Source: Conidiobolus incongruus B7586 (Eukaryota > Entomophthoromycota > Entomophthoromycetes > Entomophthorales > Conidiobolaceae). From it: a stretch of DNA of 12,147 nt. This document shows positions 1 through 6,605 of this stretch, one piece after another. The DNA lies in NCBI GenBank assembly GCA_000697335.1, contig JNEM01008706.1, positions 1 to 12,147 on the forward strand, in the 5' to 3' direction. Made by a program: the position numbers and the translations under genes. The notes under the pieces are model-generated. The model made no database searches and had not been told where the DNA came from. It was given only the letters and a program-made list of their open reading frames with translations. Numbering within the stretch: the first letter of the stretch is position 1; each line of letters begins with the position of its first letter.

Positions 1-1259
1 TCAACAACCTTTTCTTCGGGTTCAGCAACGACCATCTTGAAAATAGTGGGCGCTTTGTGGCTATCTGTCATGGCGTAGTACATGGCAGTGAATTTGGAAC
101 GGTAGACCTTGATTTGATCTTTGCCGTATTTTTCAATAGCTTCTTCCTCAGATAAACCAACAGATCCGGCGGGAGGATGAGAGAAAATAACGGTGGGGAT
201 GTTGGCGTATTCAAGTTTGCGATCTTGGAAGTGGGAAGGTCCGAATAGCCTGTCAGAAAGTCTTCTACCAGCAGCAATGGCAACAGGAGTCAATTGGAAT
301 TTACCGGTCACATCACCCAAGGAAAAGATGTGAGGAACGTTGGTAACTTGGTACTCATCTACGACGATGTCACCTTTGGAATCAACATGGACACCAGCCT
401 TGTCAAGGTTGATGTTGGAGGTGAGAGATCTACGGCCGACAGCCCACAAAACGGAGTCTACTTCGATGGTATGCTCACCTTCTTGTCCTTTGATAGTGTA
501 AGTGAGCTCAATGGCGCCAGAGGAAGTCTTTGATAACTTGGTAACAGCAGTGTTAGATTTGAAGTCAATACCCAAAGTTTGCATTTCTTGTTTGACAGTA
601 TCACCAATAACAGAGTCGAAAGCTCTCAAAATACGTTCAGTACGAGTGAAAACAGTGGTTTGGGATCCTAAAGAGTGGAAAATACCAGCCAATTCGACAC
701 CAATATATCCAGAACCGACAACGGCAACTCTCTTAGGTTGTTCTTCAAGTTGGAAGAATCCATCACTGGAGATACCTAATTCGGCACCGGGAATGTTGGG
801 AAAGATGGGTTCGCCACCAACGGCAACCAAGATTCTTTGACCTTCAAGGTGATATTCAGTCTCACCCTTAACGTGGACGGTGTTAGCATCGACGAAGCTA
901 GCAAAACCTCTAAACAATTCAACATTATCCTTTTCTAAGTTATTTTGATAAATTCCATTTAATCGCTTGACGTAAGCATCCCTCTTAGCCTTAAATTTAT
1001 TCCAGTTGAAAGCGGGAAGGTTATTCTTTTGTAAATCGAAACAATATTCTTCAGCTTCACCTAAAGTCTCTCTGATAGTGGCAGCATTGAACATAACCTT
1101 CTTGGGGACACAACCCACATTAACACATGTACCTCCAAGAGGACCAGCTTCGATAATGGCGACCTTAGCACCGTAGCTGGCGGCACGACGGGCTGAAGCT
1201 AAACCACCACTACCGGCACCAATAACGACATAATCGAATATTTTTTTGATTGGAGACAT
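1..1259 (-). CDS. GLR1: Glutathione reductase, N-terminal 419 residues (cut by left window edge)
   Basis: NADPH-dependent flavoenzyme that reduces glutathione disulfide to glutathione, a homodimer in the pyridine nucleotide-disulfide oxidoreductase family. Visible in order: FAD dinucleotide motif GAGSGG at residues 14-19; redox-active disulfide GGTCVNVGC with C45 and C50; NADPH-binding GSGYIGVELAG at 182-192; arginines R206 and R212, spaced like the two NADP-selecting arginines of human glutathione reductase (R218/R224); second FAD motif GDVTGKFQLTP at 315-325; and the start of the dimerisation domain with PTVIFSHPPAGSVGLS at 355-370. About 45-50 residues, including the expected HPTxxEE active-site motif, lie off the left edge. 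The ATG is fixed by an in-frame TAA two codons upstream (1266-1268). The flavin motif begins 13 residues in, so there is no room for a mitochondrial presequence and a cytosolic enzyme is likely. No intron is seen. The mix of R206/R212 and FSHPP argues against trypanothione or thioredoxin reductase. Confidence 0.96.
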   Translation of the reverse strand, partial: MSPIKKIFDYVVIGAGSGGLASARRAASYGAKVAIIEAGPLGGTCVNVGCVPKKVMFNAATIRETLGEAEEYCFDLQKNNLPAFNWNKFKAKRDAYVKRLNGIYQNNLEKDNVELFRGFASFVDANTVHVKGETEYHLEGQRILVAVGGEPIFPNIPGAELGISSDGFFQLEEQPKRVAVVGSGYIGVELAGIFHSLGSQTTVFTRTERILRAFDSVIGDTVKQEMQTLGIDFKSNTAVTKLSKTSSGAIELTYTIKGQEGEHTIEVDSVLWAVGRRSLTSNINLDKAGVHVDSKGDIVVDEYQVTNVPHIFSLGDVTGKFQLTPVAIAAGRRLSDRLFGPSHFQDRKLEYANIPTVIFSHPPAGSVGLSEEEAIEKYGKDQIKVYRSKFTAMYYAMTDSHKAPTIFKMVVAEPEEKVV

Positions 1260-1291
1260 ATTATTTTAACTGATTTAATATTTTAATGATA

Positions 1292-1298
1292 TTAGTAA
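1292..1298 (-). promoter_or_regulatory. TTACTAA, possible Yap1/Pap1 (AP-1 family) site or intron branch site in the reductase leader
   Basis: TTACTAA on the minus strand, 33-39 bp upstream of the reductase ATG. TTACTAA is the classical recognition sequence of fungal AP-1 factors, and glutathione reductase is a known Yap1 target in Saccharomyces. The same bases also sit inside a GTAAGA...TACTAAT...CAG arrangement (1304 down to 1270) that resembles a very short leader intron. The position is close to the ATG for an activator site, and AT-rich chance matches are common. Confidence 0.2.
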
Positions 1299-1323
1299 TC
1301 TTACCCACTTTGATCAGAATGAA

Positions 1324-1329
1324 TATATA
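1324..1329 (-). promoter_or_regulatory. TATA-like element of the glutathione reductase gene
   Basis: Minus-strand TATATA inside TTATATATTC lies 65-70 bp upstream of the reductase ATG. A second TATAT run lies about 25 bp further upstream. In DNA this AT-rich a TATA match alone means little. The support comes from matching the position of similar elements before the other genes in this window. Confidence 0.4.
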
Positions 1330-2068
1330 ATTTTAGCTTTAACTTTTAATATATGGGTTTTGATCAAGGTTAATCACGTCATATAAATTAAAATTTGACT
1401 TATTGGATAATGGTTGAATGAGAGGATGATGTAAGTCATTAATTATTAATAATCAAGGCTTAAGTTTTGTAATCAGAAATAATAACCATTTGATCTCCAA
1501 TTCTTACACAAAATATTTATGTTTATTGATGTTTTTTATGATTTGTTTTGAATATCAAAATCAAATACTGAATTTTAGCTGAGTTTATTTATTGCTCAAA
1601 AAAATTTACTTGAACGGAATTTTCTATAATATTATTTTATAAGAGGAATGATAAAATAAAAGTGTAAAATAGATGTTTCATTGAATAGTTTTAGAATACA
1701 TTAGAATAGTATGAAAATTAAATTAACCATTGACATTAATTTTGTAATTTTATTTTATATGCATATTACCAATCTTGACTGATATCTATAAATATATATG
1801 ATATAGAAATGATGGAATATAAATGATAAATTATATATAATTAGGGATTAAGGAATTTATAATATTCATTATAATATTGGTTTACTATACTATAAGGTGG
1901 GTAATTAAAATATAAAATAAGTTGATAATGTTCAAAAAGTTTATAATACAGTTCAAAAAATTTTTCATTGAAAATGGGGTAAATATTGTATTATTCAATC
2001 ATTTTACCAAACCATCAAAAATTATTATTTTAACTTTGATGTTTTATATTTATTTTAAAAAATTGTGT

Positions 2069-2104
2069 TATATAATTAAAATTATGCTATATAATTAAAA
2101 TTAT
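2069..2104. repeat. Two-copy direct repeat, 17 bp units with 19 bp period
   Basis: TATATAATTAAAATTAT occurs at 2069-2085 and again at 2088-2104, separated by two bases. This looks like a local slippage duplication in AT-rich spacer. No function is suggested. Confidence 0.7.
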
Positions 2105-2365
2105 TCGAAATAGAGAAAGTAATATAACAGTAACATAAAATAAAATATATTATTAATTTTTGTGATTATTTAACATAATGTACATCTTTACTCAATAATG
2201 TTAATAAAAATTGATGATATTTTCAACTTTAAGTTTGATATATTAATTTCCATATTTGGATATCAAATATTCACACCAGTTTATTTATCAGTTTTAGAAA
2301 GTAATTAAATATTTAAATAATTAATAAATTTTGATATTTTTATAATGAAATATTAATATTTTAAA

Positions 2366-2394
2366 AATAAATTATTAATAATTAATAATTTATT
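2366..2394. repeat. 29 bp perfect inverted repeat (14 bp arms, 1 bp centre)
   Basis: The arm AATAAATTATTAAT (2366-2379) is followed by one A and then by its exact reverse complement (2381-2394). All arm bases are A or T. It could extrude as a cruciform or fold as a tight hairpin in RNA. It is longer than the many chance palindromes here but may still be compositional. No flanking target duplication or coding content suggests a transposon. Confidence 0.65.
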
Positions 2395-3090
2395 CTAATA
2401 AAACTGACAATTTTTTAATTCCAAGAATTAATTTTGTTTATCATTTTTAATAAAAATTTTAATATATAAAAATCGCTAAAATATTTAATATTTATTGATA
2501 TATTACATTGAATCCTGAGATTATTAATATATATTAATATTCAAAATAATAATATATAAACTATTAAATATTTTTGTATGATTATAGTGTAATATCTTTA
2601 GTGTCACTAGTTTATTTGAGTTAAAACAATAGATAATTAGATAGAAATTTCAAATTTATTATAATATGTTTTTAAATATTATTTTTGATTTAACATTGAG
2701 ATATAGTTCAATGTTTAAAAGTTGAATTTATATAATATGATAAATTATATAATAAACAGTGCTTAAACTGACATATTTACAAATTGAAAAAATAGATTAA
2801 TTATACTATAATTGTTATACTGAAAGATGACAGAATTAATAAGGATAATATATAAAAGAGTATAGTGCGACGATAATTATATTATTAGATTGATATATAG
2901 ATATTCTTATCATAGCCTTTTAATTCAAATACAAACTTAAAAGTTTCAAATATATTTTCTATTATATTAATCTATTTAATATAAAATCATTAAATAGGAA
3001 TAAAGTGGTTAGTATCGGATAGTAAATAATAATAAAGTTAGGTCGTTTGTGATGAAAGATTAATACATTGTGACTTGACTTGAAATCAAT

Positions 3091-4575
3091 TTATAAGGTG
3101 GGAGCTCTTGAAGCAAAAGCGAAGATCAAACCAGATGTTAAGGCCGAAGCTGGCAATGTCAAGAACCAGGAGAAGAAACACCATCCAATCATTTTCCAAT
3201 TGACGGCCTTTAATGATCCATTACAACATCCAACACCAGCGGTGGCACCAGTAATACAATGAGTAGTAGAAACTGGGACACCGATCTTCGAAGCAGTCAA
3301 TACAGTTAAGGAAGTACCCAATTCAATACTGAAACCACGGGAGGGAGATTGGAAAGTAATGTTGGTACCCAAAGATCTCATAATATTGTAACCGTATGTA
3401 ACTAAACCCAAGTCAATAGATAAACCACCAAATACTAAAACCCACAAGGGAACAGAGGTCTTTCCGGAAATATCGACCTCTCCAGATTTCCATACATTGT
3501 AGACAACTGATAAAGGACCAATAGCATTGGCAACATCGTTAGAACCGTGAGCGAAAGAACCCATACAAGCAGTAATAACTTGTAAGAAAGAGTACATATA
3601 TTCGGTATCTTTGTCGTATACTTGAGCGGAATCGTGGACATTCTGAAGGTGTTGACTTTCAACCTTAGTAACGTCGACATGCACACCATGCAAAATCTTC
3701 TTCTTAAGCTTACCAAAGAATCCAAGTTCTTTTTCCTCAACTTGAGCGTTAAAGACACCAGCTTCTTCAGATTTGTCAGCTCTCTTAGGTCTTTCACTCA
3801 AGAAAGGAGTAATGAAAACGTGATAGAATTTCAAATCTTCACCTCCCTTAACCTTTCTCTTGATCCAAGGGTTGAAGAAAATCCAGCACCAAATCATAAT
3901 ACCGACTGAAACAGCTAAGACGATTAAGATCAAATAGAGGAGAGGGAGGTTACCGGGACCTTTGCCATTTTTGAACAAAATGTAAAATATATCAATGATA
4001 GCGGTGATACCGAAATAGAATGGAATGGCAACCAAACCTCTCTTAAATGAGTTTTCGTGCTTTAAGACGGCGTGTTTGGTGATCAAAAAGATCAATGAAG
4101 AAACTGCGGCAGAAGCAACTGGAGAAACGAACCATGAGGTGACAATTTTACCAATACCGTCATATCCCCATTTGACACTTTGAAAACCAAATCCGGAAAT
4201 ACCAACACCAACGACAGCACCGACGATGGCATGAGTAGTGGAGACGGGCCAACCCAATCTTGTAGCAATAATAGTCCAAGTAGCTGATCCAATAAGAGCA
4301 CAGAACATAGCCAACATTAATAATTCAGGCTTGCTAGCGAACAATCTAACATCAATGATACCGTCTTTGAAAGTACTAGCAGTATCAGAACCTAAGAGAT
4401 AAGCTCCAAAGAATTCAGTAAAGACAGCAATACCACAAGCTTGAGCGAGGGAGAGGGAGCCGGATGCGACGGAGGTGGAGAAGGAGTTGGATACATCGTT
4501 AGCACCAATACCGTAAGCATCGAAGAAGGCAGCAGCTACGGTAATTCCAAACAACCAGGTGTATTGATCCAACAT
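3091..4575 (-). CDS. PHO89: PiT-family sodium/phosphate symporter, Pho89-like (494 aa)
   Basis: Plasma-membrane inorganic phosphate transporter, probably Na+-coupled like yeast Pho89 (Pfam PHO4 family). Both halves of the PiT inverted-repeat signature are present: GANDVSNSF near residues 24-32 and GSNDVANAIGP near 344-354, each with the conserved Asp (D27, D347). Each is followed later by PVSTTH (110-115 and 434-439). The QSPSRGFSIELG motif at 409-420 is shared with Pho89. Roughly 10-12 hydrophobic segments flank a charged cytoplasmic loop at about 236-326, shorter than the corresponding yeast loop. The start is the first in-frame ATG at 4575; translated from there, the N-terminus aligns with the beginning of yeast Pho89. 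The frame stays open for ten more codons to a TTG at 4605, an unlikely eukaryotic start. Intronless, stop TAA at 3091-3093. The Na+ rather than H+ coupling is inferred from the family. Confidence 0.95.
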   Translation of the reverse strand: MLDQYTWLFGITVAAAFFDAYGIGANDVSNSFSTSVASGSLSLAQACGIAVFTEFFGAYLLGSDTASTFKDGIIDVRLFASKPELLMLAMFCALIGSATWTIIATRLGWPVSTTHAIVGAVVGVGISGFGFQSVKWGYDGIGKIVTSWFVSPVASAAVSSLIFLITKHAVLKHENSFKRGLVAIPFYFGITAIIDIFYILFKNGKGPGNLPLLYLILIVLAVSVGIMIWCWIFFNPWIKRKVKGGEDLKFYHVFITPFLSERPKRADKSEEAGVFNAQVEEKELGFFGKLKKKILHGVHVDVTKVESQHLQNVHDSAQVYDKDTEYMYSFLQVITACMGSFAHGSNDVANAIGPLSVVYNVWKSGEVDISGKTSVPLWVLVFGGLSIDLGLVTYGYNIMRSLGTNITFQSPSRGFSIELGTSLTVLTASKIGVPVSTTHCITGATAGVGCCNGSLKAVNWKMIGWCFFSWFLTLPASALTSGLIFAFASRAPTL

Positions 4576-4576
4576 C

Positions 4577-4642
4577 TCAATAATTAATAAAAATATATGA
4601 ACCAACTTTGGTGATGGATACTAGAAATGCTATCTGCGACAT
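4577..4642 (-). promoter_or_regulatory. Possible 21-codon upstream ORF abutting the phosphate transporter start
   Basis: An ATG at 4642 opens a 21-codon frame that ends in TGA at 4579-4577, one base before the transporter ATG (TGAGATG). If the transcript starts upstream of 4642, this uORF would control translation by termination and reinitiation. If the TATA at 4642-4649 is the working promoter element, the uATG is not transcribed and the frame is meaningless. Confidence 0.2.
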
Positions 4643-4649
4643 ATATATA
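4642..4649 (-). promoter_or_regulatory. TATA-like element of the phosphate transporter gene
   Basis: TATATATA on the minus strand, 67-74 bp upstream of the transporter ATG at 4575. It sits where TATA-like sequences also occur before the other genes in the window. The flanking 20 bp downstream are comparatively GC-rich (GTCGCAGATAGC), so the run stands out somewhat. Confidence 0.4.
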
Positions 4650-4788
4650 CTAATTTTCAAAATTGGTCTTTACAAATAATATATTACGAACTCTAATTTT
4701 GTAATTCCATACATGATGAATTCACAAATTGAATGGAGCCTAATATTCAGTTTGTGACACCTATAACCGATTGACTAACTTTGATATG

Positions 4789-5114
4789 TCAAATATGATC
4801 AATTACACTATTATTGCCAACTTTAATAGCAAGGTCTTTTTCATTTATTAATGTACCAGCGACAATATACAATACTTGAGAATCATTAGCCAATAGTAAG
4901 CTTTTGAATAGCTGGATGTGTTTTGATTGTGCTGATACATCTCGCTTTTTGACTGCCTTGTAATATCTCCATCAGCAGTCTTAGATAAAATGATGATTCA
5001 TAATTGGTAATTACATGATGGATGATTTGAAAATAATTAGAAGTTACCTAATTTTGAAATTTTATTGAAATAGAGCTTTGGGTGTGAGAATGAAGAATCG
5101 AATATTCTAGCCAT
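4789..5114 (-). CDS. Candidate small two-exon gene of unknown function (76 aa)
   Basis: Not a recognised family. Exon 1 runs from ATG 5114 to 5048 (22 codons plus one base, beginning MARIFDSSFSHPK). Exon 2 runs 4952-4789 and ends in TGA. Joining them gives 76 residues, with central stretches KSLLLANDSQVLYIVAG and NEKDLAIKVGNNSVIDHI. The hydrophobic spacing (LLL..D..V....AG.L.N....AI..G....I) faintly recalls one armadillo repeat, which is a speculation. Support: exon 2 lies in a frame open for 60 codons; G+C by eye is 24/60 at 4921-4980 and 20/60 at 4861-4920, against 13/60 in the intron part 4981-5040; there is a good GT...CTGAT...CAG intron; and a TATA-like element lies 63-72 bp before the ATG. 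Against: short, no known homolog, and only 213 bp separate it from the transporter ATG. It could instead be a decayed gene fragment or part of a longer gene with more exons. Confidence 0.4.
4953..5047 (-). other. Predicted 95 nt spliceosomal intron in the candidate small gene
   Basis: Starts GTAACT at 5047 and ends GGCAG at 4953, with CTGAT (fits the fungal branch consensus CTRAY) about 20 nt before the acceptor. Removal joins exon 1 phase 1 to the long open frame of exon 2 without a stop. An earlier AG acceptor (ATCTAAG) would give an immediate in-frame stop. The intron is AT-richer than exon 2. Confidence 0.38.
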
Positions 5115-5176
5115 TATTGCTTGATTTGTCGAGTATTACTAGATGCAACTTGGATCTATTTTTATTAGAGTTTGAC

Positions 5177-5186
5177 TTATATTTAT
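5177..5186 (-). promoter_or_regulatory. TATA-like element before the candidate small gene
   Basis: Minus-strand ATAAATATAA within CCCAATAAATATAAG, 63-72 bp upstream of the ATG at 5114. This is the same position as the TATA-like elements of the three certain genes, which modestly supports the small gene being real. Confidence 0.3.
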
Positions 5187-5463
5187 TGGGATCAAAATTG
5201 AATGTATATTTGAGTTGATTTGAATTAGATTGGCACAGTTGATTTATAATTCATATATAATTTTTATAATAATAAACTATAATAATATATAGAAAATAGT
5301 ATTTAAATAATATTAATTAATAACTTAAATATTTGTAAAGTTCATATGGCCGAAAAAGAATAGTTATATTATTCCAATTCACCTTTAATTTCTAAATCAA
5401 AATATCCATTTAATTGCCTATGATAATCAAAAACCTTAATCCAATGATTTTAAAATTGAATTA

Positions 5464-5469
5464 CACGTG
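5464..5469. promoter_or_regulatory. CACGTG (bHLH/Pho4-type E-box) in the region upstream of the phosphate transporter
   Basis: CACGTG within the palindrome ACACGTGT, directly followed by TTTAGTCAA. CACGTG is the core site bound by Pho4 and other fungal bHLH factors, and phosphate-transporter genes are classic Pho4 targets in yeasts. It lies about 890 bp upstream of the transporter ATG but only about 350 bp upstream of the candidate small gene. It is the only CACGTG I found in the window. A role is inferred from context only. Confidence 0.25.
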
Positions 5470-6545
5470 TTTAGTCAATTTAATCAAATTATATTCAACT
5501 TTTTTCTACAAAACTTTTATGATTTCACTCATCAGTTTATATAGAGATTCTTTTCAAATATCTTGATTAAAAGGGATTTATTTTTAAAAGATATTAATAT
5601 TAAATCAATTGTAATATCTATTTATTTTAAAATATCTTATCTATAAAATAATTTATAAATTATATATACATTTAAAAAAATTATTCTCAGAAATTTATTT
5701 TTGTATTCCTAAAAGTAACAATAAAAATTAATATGATCAATGATCAAGAAAATTCTCAATTGTGAATAGATTAATTAATTAATCATACCAAATCTCCAAC
5801 TCGATAATGGTGAAATAACTACGGTATAACAGGATGAAGGTAAAAATTCTAAAGTTATTAATATTGTGTAAACTATTACTTTTTGGCTTGACTTAACTTC
5901 CTTTATAATACTTGAATTTAAGAAATTCATATGATTTCAAGTACAATAAGTAAATGTTTGAAATTTATAAATTTGATTGTATATTAAGAAAATAAATTAA
6001 TCAATTAAATAATAAAATGATTTTTTAAAATAATATCAAATTATTAATAAAATTTCCAAGTTATATATATAATAAACAAATATTTAATCAGCAAAATATT
6101 TAAACAGACTATTTAACTAATAAGCATGTATAATATATCTTGTACCTGCATAACATTAATTATAAGAACTGATTATACCTTATTTTTCTATTAACTTGAA
6201 TTATACACAAATAATGAATTTGTAACAATTTGTACCTTTATTAATTCAGGCAAAATTTGAGTTCAAAATGCTACAAACAGTTAGAAATAAATTGAAATAC
6301 TAGTTCTTTGAATTATACTAGTTTTATTAAAATTTGAAAATTATAGATTGAAATATACATGATTTTAAAATATTTGAATAATTGGATGATATGAATTAAT
6401 ATCAATTTGTCTATTAAAGATTAGATATCTTGTAAAATAATAATAGATTTCTAACACTGAATAATATTGATATATTATTTAATTAATTTAAAACAAAAAT
6501 TAAAACTATAAAATAATTAAAATCTTTATATATAAAATTTTCAAT

Positions 6546-6551
6546 TTTATT
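6546..6551 (-). terminator. Likely polyadenylation signal of the chitinase gene
   Basis: AATAAA on the minus strand about 54-59 nt downstream of the chitinase stop codon, a reasonable distance for a cleavage/polyadenylation signal. AATAAA is expected often by chance in this composition. Confidence 0.35.
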
Positions 6552-6586
6552 CATAAAATATATTATTGATAAAAAATTTTTTTTCG

Positions 6587-6605
6587 AAAAAGTTTCAAAC
6601 TTTTT
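6587..6605. repeat. Perfect 9 bp inverted repeat at the chitinase stop codon
   Basis: AAAAAGTTT, one base, AAACTTTTT. The right arm reaches the last base of the stop codon, so in the mRNA a tight U/A-rich hairpin would start at the stop. It is followed downstream in the mRNA by an A-run and a T-run. It may be incidental to the A/T runs. Confidence 0.6.

Larger units (their letters stand above)
1260..3090. other. AT-rich spacer between glutathione reductase and phosphate transporter
   Basis: About 1.8 kb with no convincing coding region on either strand. The first ~150 bp carry the reductase promoter elements. The last few hundred bp are the 3' region of the phosphate transporter, where I see no strict AATAAA within about 200 bp of its stop. 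The middle is low-complexity A/T with a 29 bp palindrome (2366-2394) and a short direct repeat (2069-2104). No tRNA box B or other RNA gene motif was found. Confidence 0.75.
4576..6604. other. Spacer between phosphate transporter and chitinase
   Basis: About 2.0 kb. The part up to ~5260 is GC-richer (30-40% G+C in several lines counted) and holds the transporter promoter and the candidate two-exon gene. From ~5270 to 6570 it is low-complexity A/T with no convincing gene. A 21-codon exon-like frame ends at 5369, and a short direct repeat of ATACTAGTT lies at 6297-6305 and 6315-6323. The last ~60 bp are the chitinase 3' untranslated region. No tRNA or transposon signature was seen. Confidence 0.7.

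Noticed and set aside
294-840. Plus-strand frames opposite glutathione reductase
   Set aside because: Antisense shadows of a gene whose minus-strand frame carries all family motifs seen so far.
3008-3014. TACTAAC branch-site-like sequence downstream of the transporter stop (minus strand)
   Set aside because: No matching GTAAG-type donor in a sensible position; the transporter frame ends cleanly at TAA without it.
4576-4605. Ten extra N-terminal residues on the phosphate transporter from a TTG at 4605
   Set aside because: TTG is not a usual start in eukaryotic nuclear genes, and the ATG at 4575 gives an N-terminus that lines up with yeast Pho89.
4789-4971. Splicing the candidate small gene at the earlier acceptor ATCTAAG near 4980
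   Set aside because: The join gives an in-frame stop within three codons; the later CAG acceptor keeps the long frame open and has a better-placed branch motif.
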